From: Propionibacteriaceae bacterium
Lineage (GTDB): Bacteria > Actinomycetota > Actinomycetes > Propionibacteriales > Propionibacteriaceae
NCBI GenBank assembly: GCA_027492675.1
Contig: JAPUEI010000050.1
Coordinates: forward strand, 1 to 64,000
Direction: 5' to 3'
Length of the DNA: 64,000 nucleotides
Shown here: piece after piece, positions 52,119-59,955 of the stretch
Layout of the letters: the number at the start of each line of letters is the position of its first letter
Numbering within the stretch: position 1 is the first letter of the stretch
Made by a program: the position numbers and the translations under genes
The notes under the pieces: model-generated
Database searches by the model: none
Told to the model about the DNA's origin: nothing
What the model saw: the letters and a program-made list of their open reading frames with translations, nothing else

Positions 52119-52985
52119 GTGAGCGATCTCGTCGTCCGTGGCGGTGACGGACCAGTCCGTCTCGCCGTCGACCCGTCCACCCGTGACGGCTGGACCTGGA
52201 CCGGTCTCCAGATCATCGACCTCGACGGTGGACCGTACTCGCTCACCCTCGACGCCCAGGAGGCGCTGGTCATCCCGCTCGTCGCCGACGCCACCGTGAC
52301 CGTTGCAGGCGAGAGCCACCACCTGACCCGTACCAGCGTCTTCGACCACGTCGCCGACACCCTCTACGTGCCCACCGCCGAGACGATCACCCTGGAGGGC
52401 CGCGGGCGGGTCGCCCTCGCGACCGCCACGACCACCACCACGTACCTCGTCGCGTTCCTCCCCGCCGCCGACGTGCCGGTCGCCACGCGCGGGGCTGGGA
52501 ACATGACGCGTCTGGTGCGCAACTACGCGATGCCGGGCTCGTTCTCCGGGTGCGCGAAGCTGCTCGTGTGCGAGGTCATCACGCCTGGCGGCAACTGGTC
52601 CAGCTACCCGGCGCACAAGCACGACGAGCACACCGCGAGCGAGCGCGAGCTCGAGGAGATCTACTACTACGAGATCGCTGACTCGCCCACCGGCACGCCC
52701 GGCTTCGGCTATCACCAGACCACGTCGACCGACCCTCAGCGGCCGATCGACGTGCTCACCGAGGTCCGTACAGGCGATGCCGTTCTCGTACCCCACGGCT
52801 GGCACGGGCCCGTCGTCGCGGCGCCGGGGCACGACATGTACTACCTCAACGTCATGGCGGGTCCGTCCCCCGATCGCGACTGGCTGATCAGTGACCACCC
52901 CGATCAGGCGTGGGTACGGGGTCTGTGGCCGGAGCTCCCGGTCGACCCGCGGCTGCTCACGAGCGACGGAGAGCCTCGGCGCTGA
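52119..52985 (+). CDS. iolB: 5-deoxy-glucuronate isomerase
   Basis: 288 residues, a bicupin of the IolB/KduI family. The zinc ligands are visible in YPAHKHDEHTASERELEEIYYYE (about 165-187) and the fourth His in VLVPHGWHGPVVAAPGHDMYYLN. Converts 5-deoxy-D-glucuronate to 2-deoxy-5-keto-D-gluconate in myo-inositol breakdown. GTG 52119 has GAGGAGCG upstream. The remaining iol genes are not in the window except mmsA (iolA role) and perhaps the isomerase at 15822, so the pathway is split here. Regulated probably by the GntR at 46498. Confidence 0.93.
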   Translation: MSDLVVRGGDGPVRLAVDPSTRDGWTWTGLQIIDLDGGPYSLTLDAQEALVIPLVADATVTVAGESHHLTRTSVFDHVADTLYVPTAETITLEGRGRVALATATTTTTYLVAFLPAADVPVATRGAGNMTRLVRNYAMPGSFSGCAKLLVCEVITPGGNWSSYPAHKHDEHTASERELEEIYYYEIADSPTGTPGFGYHQTTSTDPQRPIDVLTEVRTGDAVLVPHGWHGPVVAAPGHDMYYLNVMAGPSPDRDWLISDHPDQAWVRGLWPELPVDPRLLTSDGEPRR

Positions 52986-53049
52986 CCCGTATCCCGTGAC
53001 AGCGGCTCGACGCGTGGGACAGGATGGGGATCACGGAACGGAGGTCCAC

Positions 53050-53454
53050 ATGGGCGCCATCGACGACTACCTGGCCGAGCTCGAGCCGGAGACCGCGACG
53101 ATCATCGGCGACGCGTACTCGCTCGCCACTGAGCTCGTGCCCGAGGCTGAACAGGACGTGTCGTACGGGATGGCCGCCCTCACGTACCTCGGGAGCCCGA
53201 TGCTCGCGGTGAAGCTCGCGAAGACCCACATCGGCCTCTATCCGTACAGCCCCGCCGTCATCAGCGACGTGCTCGGTCACCTGCCGCCGATCCGCGGGCT
53301 GGCCTCGGCCAAGGGCACGATCCGGGTGCGGCCCGACGTCCCGATTCCCGAGGTCCTCGTCCGGTCCCTGGTGCTTGCGCGCAGCATCGAGATCCAAGCC
53401 GCGTCCACCTCCAGGCGGCGGCCACGCGCGCCACGGACGACGCACGATGGCTAA
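53050..53454 (+). CDS. DUF1801 (YdhG/iron chaperone-like) protein
   Basis: 134 residues. YLAELEPETATIIGDAYSLATEL, VSYGMAALTYLGSPMLAVKLAKTHIGLYPYSP and ASAKGTIRVRPDVPIPEVLVRSLVLARSIEI follow the DUF1801 pattern (VSYGxPxY, HxGLYP, KGxIRF). Members are small soluble proteins related to frataxin-like folds; activity is unestablished. The Arg/Thr-rich tail (RRRPRAPRTTHDG) is unusual. GGAGGTCCAC precedes ATG 53050. Probably independent of iolB, 64 bp upstream. Confidence 0.83.
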   Translation: MGAIDDYLAELEPETATIIGDAYSLATELVPEAEQDVSYGMAALTYLGSPMLAVKLAKTHIGLYPYSPAVISDVLGHLPPIRGLASAKGTIRVRPDVPIPEVLVRSLVLARSIEIQAASTSRRRPRAPRTTHDG

Positions 53455-53504
53455 CCGGACCCAGATCACCTACGCGGAGTGCGTCATATGGCAAGGTGTG
53501 ACGT

Positions 53505-53972
53505 ATGGCACCCCGTACTGTGCACTACGCCTTCGCACACAGGATCCTCCGCGATCTGGCGCTCGATACCCACGTCGACCTCGTGGGCGAGGCGATCGGC
53601 GTCGATCTCGGCCCGAAGTTCGCGACCATGTGGGACGACGCGAACGCGAGCGTCCCCGAGACTGACCGGGTGGCGCCCGACGGCCTCGCCACGTACGTCG
53701 TCCAGCGTCCCGACTACGCCGGCGTGCTCGTGACGCTCCCGGCGCCCGTCGAGCCGGCCGAGGCCCACGCGGTCATGGTGGTCCGCGGCGCGACCCCTGC
53801 CGACACTTCGTACTTCACCTGGGAGCACGGTCTCGATGTCGTGACCGGTGCCCCGACGGTCTACCTGTGCGGCTGGAACCACGACGGCGCCCACGTCAAC
53901 TACGGCACCCGCCCCGAGCTCTCCATCGACTCGTTCGTCTCCGAGATCGGCGCCCGCCTCGCGAACGGCTGA
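53505..53972 (+). CDS. Hypothetical protein, 155 aa
   Basis: No family recognised. Soluble, acidic, with TVHYAFAHRILRDLALDTHVDLVGE at the N-terminus, VQRPDYAGVLVTLPAPVEPAEAHAVMVVRG in the middle and TSYFTWEHGLDVVTGAPTVYLCGWNHDGAHVNYG near the end, consistent with an alpha/beta fold. AAGG lies ten bases upstream of ATG 53505. It follows the DUF1801 gene by 50 bp in the same direction and is convergent with the GH13-like gene. Confidence 0.75.
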   Translation: MAPRTVHYAFAHRILRDLALDTHVDLVGEAIGVDLGPKFATMWDDANASVPETDRVAPDGLATYVVQRPDYAGVLVTLPAPVEPAEAHAVMVVRGATPADTSYFTWEHGLDVVTGAPTVYLCGWNHDGAHVNYGTRPELSIDSFVSEIGARLANG

Positions 53973-54017
53973 CCAAGGCCCGCCCGTGAGCGTCAGCTCT
54001 GGTCCGGGCGGGTCGAC

Positions 54018-55358
54018 CTAGCGGTCCTGCGAGAACACCACCAGCGAGTACGGTCCGATCGACACGTCGGTCGCCGCCGGCTGGCCGTCGCGCGGCACGA
54101 GCTCCGCGTACACGTCCGTCGTGGGATGCCCACCGAACAGCGGGCTGTACGAGGAGGCGTCGCTGGAGAACCGGAGCCGCCACGGTCCGTCGTCGGGCAT
54201 GCCGATCCTGTACGAGTCGAGAGCGGTCGCCGAGAAGTTCGCCATGACCACGACGTCGTCGCCGGGACCTCCGTCGGCCCAGCGTCGCCACGCCACGACC
54301 CGGGCGTCCTCGTTGCAGTGGAAGACGTCGAGCCCGTGCCCGGACAGCCCCCGCGTCGTGTCGTTCCAGTTCCGTCGCAGCCGTACGAGGTCGCGGACGA
54401 GGTCGGCGATGCCCGGCTGCGCCGCCGTCTCGCGCCAGCGGCTCTCGCAGATCGTGCCGTGGGAGAGGACCTCCTGGCCCTGGAGGAGCATCGGGATGCC
54501 GGGTGAGGTGAGGACGAGGCCGATCCCGAGCGTCACGCGCTTGGAGGACTCCCAGTCGACGGGGTCGACCGTCTTGTCGGCGACAGCGCCCGTCAGCTCA
54601 TCGGCCTCGGTGTAGATCACCCGGCTGAACGTGTCGCCGAAGCTCGAGCCGATCGCGTCCCGGACGTCGGCCATGGGCTGAAGACCGTTGATCGCCTCGC
54701 GGATCGGATGCACGAACAGCAGGTCCCACTGCGCATGGAAGAGGGCGCCGGACTCGTCCATCGACGTCACCTGCGCGTTGCCGTGGCGGTCGTACGCGAT
54801 GAGCACCACGTCGCCGTACTCCTCGCGGATCGCCTGGTTCATCTCGCGGATGAGGCGCCAGCCGGCGGAGCGGTCGAGGCCCGCCGCGTCGACCAGGTCG
54901 GTGTACGGGGCCATGTCGTGACGCAGCCCGTCGACGTGCGTGTCCCGCAGCCACCGGACAGCCTCACGGACGATGTGGCCGCGCACCTCGTCGGAGCCGA
55001 TGTCCGGGGGCGCCGTCACGAACGGCAGGCGCCGCTGGTACGCCACGTCGACGATCACCGCGAGTCCCCGGCTGTGCGCGCCGGTGACGATCCGCCGCAG
55101 CGACTCGAGGCCCCCGAAGGCGCGCTCGAGCGAGACGTGCGCCGGTACGTACTGGCCCTCGGGCACCTCGGGCGGCGCGCACGGGATGAGCTCGATGGCG
55201 GTGACGCCCAGCCCGGCGATGTGGTCCAGGATCGCGGCGCGGCGCTCGTCGTCGACGGCGGGATCGATGCGAGCTTGATAGATCACCAGGCCGGCAATGG
55301 GCGGCATGCGGAAATCGTCGTCTGCGGAGTCCGGTCGGCGGGAGTCGTCGGACGTCAT
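54018..55358 (-). CDS. GH13-like protein with an altered active site
   Basis: 446 residues forming an alpha-amylase-type barrel related to branching/trehalosyl enzymes (AGLVIYQARIDPAVDD, AHSRGLAVIVDVAYQRRLPF, DTHVDGLRHDMAPYTDLV, LGIGLVLTSPGIPMLLQGQEVLSHG) with a C-terminal beta domain. The nucleophile Asp is kept (GLRHDMAP), but the expected acid/base Glu of IAED is Tyr in LIAYDRHGN, the NH of DVVYNH is missing (DVAYQRR) and the transition-state His of SHDE is Ala (TEADEL). It may be a binding protein, or an enzyme with changed chemistry. AGGAGG precedes ATG 55358. Divergent from the hydrolase-like gene. Confidence 0.85.
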   Translation of the reverse strand: MTSDDSRRPDSADDDFRMPPIAGLVIYQARIDPAVDDERRAAILDHIAGLGVTAIELIPCAPPEVPEGQYVPAHVSLERAFGGLESLRRIVTGAHSRGLAVIVDVAYQRRLPFVTAPPDIGSDEVRGHIVREAVRWLRDTHVDGLRHDMAPYTDLVDAAGLDRSAGWRLIREMNQAIREEYGDVVLIAYDRHGNAQVTSMDESGALFHAQWDLLFVHPIREAINGLQPMADVRDAIGSSFGDTFSRVIYTEADELTGAVADKTVDPVDWESSKRVTLGIGLVLTSPGIPMLLQGQEVLSHGTICESRWRETAAQPGIADLVRDLVRLRRNWNDTTRGLSGHGLDVFHCNEDARVVAWRRWADGGPGDDVVVMANFSATALDSYRIGMPDDGPWRLRFSSDASSYSPLFGGHPTTDVYAELVPRDGQPAATDVSIGPYSLVVFSQDR

Positions 55359-55470
55359 AGGCGGCACACCTCCTCATCGGTTGTCCCGATGCACCATCGT
55401 TCGGCAAGGTAGCACGCGGGTTCGGGGGCGGATTCGGCCGCCCATTACCCGGTGAGGGAGAATCAACACC

Positions 55471-56103
55471 GTGACACCGCGTACCCTCCTCCTCCTCCAC
55501 GGAGCCGGCCAGAACCCTCCGAGCTGGCAGGGAGTCGTGACGGCCATCGGGCCGGACCGCCCCCTCCACGCGCCGTGGCTGCGCGGACTGAAGCCCACCG
55601 ACGGCAGGGGTTTCGACGTCGACGGGGCAGTGGCGGACCTGGTCTCGTTGATGGAGCTGCGCGATCTCGACGTGGTGGACGTGTGCGGCACGGGGCTCGG
55701 CGGCATGGTCGCCCTGCGGTTCGCCGCCGACGAGCCCGCTCGGGTGGGACGGCTGGTCCTCGTGGACACTCCGGTGATCCCGCCGAAGGTCGCGCTCAAG
55801 GTCCAGCGGGCGATGCTCAGGCTGGCGCCCGCGCGCTCCTTCGCGGAGGGCGTCTCGAAGGAGACGATGCTCGAGGGCATCGACGCGATGATGGCGCTCG
55901 ACCTGTCGACCGACCTGCGTCGGGTCGAGTCCCCGACGACGGTCGTTGCCGCGGCGGGCAACAAGATGGCCGTGGCGGCCGCCGACATCCTGGTGAAGGG
56001 CATCGCCGGAGCCACGGGCTTCACGGTGGACGGAGCCGACTCCGACGTCGTCCGCGAGCGTCCCGACGACCTCGCCGAGATCCTGGCCCAAGTGCTCGCC
56101 TGA
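55471..56103 (+). CDS. Alpha/beta-hydrolase fold protein lacking the nucleophile Ser
   Basis: 210 residues. Fold elements are clear (RTLLLLHGAGQNPPSWQGVV, VVDVCGTGLGGMVALRFAADEPARVGRLVLVDTPV), but the nucleophile elbow GxSxG reads GTGLG, with Gly where Ser is expected. The acid and final His are also not evident (TVVAAAGNKMAVAAADILV, and no terminal GH). It is short, lacking most of the lid. It may be a non-catalytic ligand-binding relative. GTG 55471 with AGGGAG upstream. Divergent from another protein with a degenerate active site. Confidence 0.82.
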   Translation: MTPRTLLLLHGAGQNPPSWQGVVTAIGPDRPLHAPWLRGLKPTDGRGFDVDGAVADLVSLMELRDLDVVDVCGTGLGGMVALRFAADEPARVGRLVLVDTPVIPPKVALKVQRAMLRLAPARSFAEGVSKETMLEGIDAMMALDLSTDLRRVESPTTVVAAAGNKMAVAAADILVKGIAGATGFTVDGADSDVVRERPDDLAEILAQVLA

Positions 56104-56126
56104 GCGCTGCGGATCCGTACCTCGGG

Positions 56127-56196
56127 GAGAGACTCTGGGACCCTTGGGGAGAGAAGTTGGGCAGCTGCGGAGAGAAGTTGGGCCTCGCAGCGAGAG
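56127..56196 (-). repeat. Four-unit 22-bp repeat, family D, locus 3
   Basis: GAGAG at 56127, 56149, 56170 and 56192, steps 22, 21, 22. On the minus strand the units read CTCTCCCCAAGGGTCCCAGA and variants, clearly related to the 47275 array. Lies between the hydrolase-like and rhaM genes, both rightward. Confidence 0.85.
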
Positions 56197-56226
56197 ACTT
56201 CAGCACGGCACGCCAAGGGAGGCAGC

Positions 56227-56550
56227 ATGCAGAGGGTCGGGTTCGTGACGCACGTCGCGCCGGAGCACATCGCCGAGTACGTCGAGCGACACCGCGCGGT
56301 GTGGCCGGAGATGCAGGACGCGCTGCGTCGTACGGGCTGGGGCAACTACTCGCTGTTCATCAGCCCCGACGGGACACTCTTCGGGTACGTGGAGACGCCG
56401 GAGGGGTTGGCGACTGCACAAGCGGGAATGGCCGCCGAGGAGGTCAATGCGCGCTGGCAGGCGTCCGTACAGCACCTGTTCGAGGGCATCGGAGATCAGA
56501 CCGCCGACGAGTCCTTCCTCGAACTGATCGAGGTCTTCCACCTCGACTGA
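56227..56550 (+). CDS. rhaM: L-rhamnose mutarotase
   Basis: 107 residues of the dimeric ferredoxin-like fold. RVGFVTHVAPEHIAEYVERHRAVWPEMQDALRRTGWGNYSLFISPDGTLFGYVET contains the catalytic His and the VWPEM, NYS and LFGYxE motifs of RhaM, which interconverts anomers of L-rhamnose or L-fucose. GGGAGG lies upstream of ATG 56227. No other rhamnose gene is near. Placed between two family D repeat loci. Confidence 0.92.
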   Translation: MQRVGFVTHVAPEHIAEYVERHRAVWPEMQDALRRTGWGNYSLFISPDGTLFGYVETPEGLATAQAGMAAEEVNARWQASVQHLFEGIGDQTADESFLELIEVFHLD

Positions 56551-56553
56551 GTT

Positions 56554-56624
56554 CTCTCGCCAATGGTGCGGAAGTCTCTCGCCAATGGTGCGGAAGTCTC
56601 TCGCCAAGCGTGCGGAAGTCTCTC
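56554..56624 (+). repeat. Four-unit 22-bp repeat, family D variant, locus 4
   Basis: CTCTCGCCAATGGTGCGGAA starts the unit at 56554, 56576, 56598; a fourth CTCTC is at 56620. Steps of exactly 22 bp and nearly identical sequence, with a different core from the other D loci but the same CTCTC head and GGTGCGG middle. Convergent gap between rhaM and the ABC exporter. Confidence 0.9.
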
Positions 56625-56654
56625 GGTAGCCCGGGGGCAATCGGGTGGGCCCGA

Positions 56655-58448
56655 TCAGCCCGAGATGTCGTACATCGCCAGCCGTCGCCTGTCGGCCCTC
56701 GACGCGGAGGCCTGCAGCGCCAGCAACTCGGAGTAGATGCCGCCTGAGGTGGCCAGCTCGTCGGGGGTGCCGATCTCGTCGACGCGGCCGTCCTTGAGCG
56801 TCACGATGCGGTCGACGGTCGAGATCGTGGACAGACGGTGGGCGATGATCAGCGTCGTACGTCCGGCCATGAGCTCGTCGAGACCCGCCTGTACGAGCCG
56901 CTCGGCCTTCGTGTCCAGCGAGCTGGTCGCCTCGTCGAGCACGAGGATCGGCGCGTCCTTGTGGAGCGCCCTGGCGATCGACACGCGCTGCTTCTGCCCG
57001 CCCGACAGCTTGAGCCCGCGCTCCCCGATCTCGGTGTCGCACGCCTTCTCCAGCCGCTCGACGAAGGGCTTCACGTTCGCGCGCTCGGCGGCACGCCACA
57101 CCGTCGCGTCGTCGTCGCGCTCCGGGTCCGAGTAGGCGATGTTCTCCCTGATCGTGCCCGAGAACAGTGACGGGTCCTGGAAGACGACACCCACCCGCGC
57201 CCGTACGGCACCGTGGTCGACCTCGGCGATGTCCCGGCCGTCGATACGGATCCGGCCCGACCGCGGCTCGTACAGCCGGAGCAGCAGCGACACCAGCGTC
57301 GACTTGCCGCCGCCCGACTCGCCGACGAAGGCCACCCGCTCGCCCGGCGCGATGTCGAAGGTCACGTTGTCGAGCACCGAGGGGCCGTCGGCGTACCCGA
57401 AGGACAGGTCCTCGAACGACACCGCCGGCGCCCCGGCGACCGCGGCCCAGTCGGCACTCGGGGCCGGAAGCGTCTCGGTCTCGACGGGCTTGGCCAGCAC
57501 CTCGAAGTAGTCGCGGCTGCCCGCGACCGCCCGCTGCGCGGTGTCGACGAGGTAGCTCATCCCCGTGACCGGCATCCGCGCCATCGTGACCATCTGGACG
57601 AGAAGCACCATCGTGCCGACCGAGTACGTGCCGTTGGCGGTCTGGACGAAGATCACCACGTAGATGCCGAAGAAGATGATGTTCAGCGCCACCTGCCGGG
57701 CGACGTCCATGCGGTGCCAGAAGCGCGACTGTGTTGCCGTGAGACCGATCGTGCGCTCGTACCGGGTGGAGAAGCTCGCCAGCTCGCGGATCTCGGCGAC
57801 GAAGCTCTTGACGACGCGCAGCTGGGTGACGGCCTCGGCGAAGCGGCCTCCAGCGATGTCGATCTCGGCGTTCTTCTCCTTCTCGAGCACCTGCCAGCGA
57901 GACGAGGTCCGGGCGGTGAGCCACGTGAAGACGGGGTACATGAGCAGCACCAGGACCGCGATCGGCCATGAGTAGTACGCCATCACCGCGATCGACGCGA
58001 CCAGGGTCAGCAGCATCGGGAACATGTTGTTCGAGAACACGTTGAGGAACTGCGCGACCTCCGTGATGGACCGGTTGAGGCGGCTGATGACCGTGCCGGT
58101 CTGCTCGTCGTCGAAGTAGCTCTGGGGAAGCCGAAGCAGGTGGTCGAAGTAGCGCCGCGACAGCGTCGCCCGTAGCCGCGCCGACATCACGTCGCCCAGG
58201 TAGCCGGCGACGTTGGAGATCACCGACCGTCCCGCCTCGACGACCAACAGCCCCACGGCGATCCACACCAACGGTGCGATGACGCGCTCGCCGCCTCCGG
58301 CGATGGCCACGAGCCGATCGGTCGCCGCCTTCAACAGGAACGGGCTGACCAGCCCGGCCACGGCCACGAGCACCGTGCAGACCGTGATGGCCAGGTAGTA
58401 CGGCCACAGCTCGCGCGCCGTGGCGAGCAGACGGGTGATGAATCGCAT
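56655..58448 (-). CDS. ABC exporter, fused membrane and ATPase domains
   Basis: 597 residues. Six membrane helices in residues 15-320 (exporter type 1, with QSYFDDEQTGTVISRLNRS coupling region) and an ATPase domain: Walker A GESGGGKSTLVSLLLRLY, Q-loop VFQDPSLFSGTIRENIAYS, signature KLSGGQKQRVSIARAL, Walker B PILVLDEATSSLD and switch His in IIAHRLST. Works as a homodimer or with a partner half-transporter not found here; MsbA/LmrA-like lipid or drug export is likely. ATG 58448 preceded by GAGGTCC. Alone in its operon. Confidence 0.93.
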   Translation of the reverse strand: MRFITRLLATARELWPYYLAITVCTVLVAVAGLVSPFLLKAATDRLVAIAGGGERVIAPLVWIAVGLLVVEAGRSVISNVAGYLGDVMSARLRATLSRRYFDHLLRLPQSYFDDEQTGTVISRLNRSITEVAQFLNVFSNNMFPMLLTLVASIAVMAYYSWPIAVLVLLMYPVFTWLTARTSSRWQVLEKEKNAEIDIAGGRFAEAVTQLRVVKSFVAEIRELASFSTRYERTIGLTATQSRFWHRMDVARQVALNIIFFGIYVVIFVQTANGTYSVGTMVLLVQMVTMARMPVTGMSYLVDTAQRAVAGSRDYFEVLAKPVETETLPAPSADWAAVAGAPAVSFEDLSFGYADGPSVLDNVTFDIAPGERVAFVGESGGGKSTLVSLLLRLYEPRSGRIRIDGRDIAEVDHGAVRARVGVVFQDPSLFSGTIRENIAYSDPERDDDATVWRAAERANVKPFVERLEKACDTEIGERGLKLSGGQKQRVSIARALHKDAPILVLDEATSSLDTKAERLVQAGLDELMAGRTTLIIAHRLSTISTVDRIVTLKDGRVDEIGTPDELATSGGIYSELLALQASASRADRRRLAMYDISG

Positions 58449-58512
58449 GAGGACCTCCAGCGGCTCAGGCTATGCGAGTGCTGCGCCGATCTGAGGGGGT
58501 TGCGAGCCCTTG

Positions 58513-59181
58513 TCAGCTGGTCGCGGAGAAGTTCGGCTTCCGGTCGTGACAGTCGACGAGGACCTTGAGGGGGGACGGACCGTCGAAGACGACGACCGTC
58601 CGGATCCAGTTGGAGTGCCTCGTCACCACATAGCCCTTGGCCGCCCACTGGTCGGCGACGAGGACGACCGAGCCGTGACAGCCGGCGCGTACCCCGCCCT
58701 GGCTGCGTCGCCAGGTCAACCAGCTCACGGTGTCGGACTTGGCTGTCGGGGTGCTCGTCGCGGGAAGCGGAACGGGCTTCGAGCTCGTCACATTGGACGA
58801 GGGTGACGTCGTCGGCGTGCTCGGCGCCGGGGGAGCGACCACGGCGGAGACCGACATGGCGGGCGCGCTGGGTGCGACCACGACGGCGAGCTCCGCCACG
58901 GCCGGGCGGCTCGACGTGGCGACGGTCTGCACGGGTGCGGTGCTGGTCTCCGACGCGCTCTCGTCCGGGGTCGACGTCGTGACCGGGACAGCCTGCGGTG
59001 TGACGAGGGACGGGCTGGGCGCCGTGGCGGGAACCGTGGCCGTGCGGGTGACGGTCACCTGCACCTGCGCGCCGCCGTTGGTCGTGCCCACTCGGCTGAT
59101 CGCAGCCGTCGCGAGAGCGGCCATCGACAGCGCGACAGCCAACCATCCCGCGATCAGCGCGGCGGCCCGGGGACCCTTCAC
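58513..59181 (-). CDS. Secreted or membrane-anchored protein with Ser/Thr/Pro-rich linker
   Basis: 222 residues. One N-terminal membrane helix (AAALIAGWLAVALSMAALATAAI), then about 120 residues rich in Thr, Ser, Pro, Val and Ala, of the kind that spans the cell wall, and a small C-terminal domain (about 155-222) with two Cys (RAGCHGSVVLVADQWAAKGYVV, VLVDCHDRKPNF). It could be an extracytoplasmic sensor or inhibitor. GTG 59181 has AAGGTGACTCCC upstream; 59190 is an alternative. Divergent from the second two-component operon, a possible partner. Confidence 0.78.
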   Translation of the reverse strand: MKGPRAAALIAGWLAVALSMAALATAAISRVGTTNGGAQVQVTVTRTATVPATAPSPSLVTPQAVPVTTSTPDESASETSTAPVQTVATSSRPAVAELAVVVAPSAPAMSVSAVVAPPAPSTPTTSPSSNVTSSKPVPLPATSTPTAKSDTVSWLTWRRSQGGVRAGCHGSVVLVADQWAAKGYVVTRHSNWIRTVVVFDGPSPLKVLVDCHDRKPNFSATS

Positions 59182-59251
59182 GGGAGTCACCTTATGTGAC
59201 TCTTAACGATTCACACCAGCGTCGGGTCCTATGCGGCATCATTCGGGGCCA

Positions 59252-59266
59252 CTAGGGTTCTTTGTG
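59252..59266 (+). promoter_or_regulatory. -10 element and leaderless start of the second two-component operon
   Basis: TAGGGT (59253-59258) lies seven bases before GTG 59266 with no ribosome-binding site between, which predicts transcription starting at or one base before the start codon. Confidence 0.55.
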
Positions 59267-59955
59267 TGACACGGATCCTGCTCGTGGAGGATGACGCAGC
59301 GATCCGCCGCGCCCTACGCCGATCTCTCGAGGAGCAGGGCGATGCCGTCGCCGTTGCTCCTGACGGGATGACCGGCCTGCGCCTCGTGCTGTCGGAGCAG
59401 CCTGACGTCGTGCTCCTCGACCTCGGCCTTCCCGATGTGGACGGTCTCCGCATGCTCGGGATGTTGCGCGGTGTCAGTGACGTGCCGGTGATCGTGGTGA
59501 CTGCCCAGGACGATGACCGTACCGTCGTCAAAGCGCTCGACGCGGGCGCTGACGACTACGTCGTGAAGCCCTTCGGTACGGAGCAGGTCCAGGCTCGCAT
59601 CCGGGCCGTCCTCCGACGCGCCAGCCGTCCCGTCGGTGGCGACGGGCCCGTCGTCGTCGCGGGACTCTCGATCGACCCACGGTCCCGCGCCGCATCCCTG
59701 GACGGTGAGCGGCTCGAGCTCTCGCGCAAGGAGTTCGACCTCCTCTTCCTCCTGGCCACGCGCGCCGGTGAGGTCGTCACCAAGCGCGAGCTCCTGGCGG
59801 AGGTGTGGCAGCAGCCGTACGGCGGCGCCGAGCGCACCGTCGACGTTCACCTGTCCTGGCTCCGGCGCAAGCTGGGAGAGACGGCCGCCCAGCCGAGATA
59901 CCTCCACAGCGTGCGAGGAGTGGGCGTCCGGCTCGCCGATCCTGGTGACGCGTGA
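59266..59955 (+). CDS. OmpR-type response regulator, CseB-like
   Basis: 229 residues. Receiver: acidic pair in LLVEDDAAIRR, Asp 52 in VVLLDLGLPDVDG, Thr 79 and Lys 101 (DDYVVKPFG). Winged helix: LELSRKEFDLLFLLATRAGEVVTKRELLAEVWQ, TVDVHLSWLRRKLGE and SVRGVGVRL. It resembles envelope-stress regulators such as CseB of streptomycetes. Starts with GTG, apparently leaderless. Its TGA overlaps the kinase GTG by 4 bp. Target genes unknown; the divergent secreted protein is a candidate. Confidence 0.9.
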   Translation: MTRILLVEDDAAIRRALRRSLEEQGDAVAVAPDGMTGLRLVLSEQPDVVLLDLGLPDVDGLRMLGMLRGVSDVPVIVVTAQDDDRTVVKALDAGADDYVVKPFGTEQVQARIRAVLRRASRPVGGDGPVVVAGLSIDPRSRAASLDGERLELSRKEFDLLFLLATRAGEVVTKRELLAEVWQQPYGGAERTVDVHLSWLRRKLGETAAQPRYLHSVRGVGVRLADPGDA

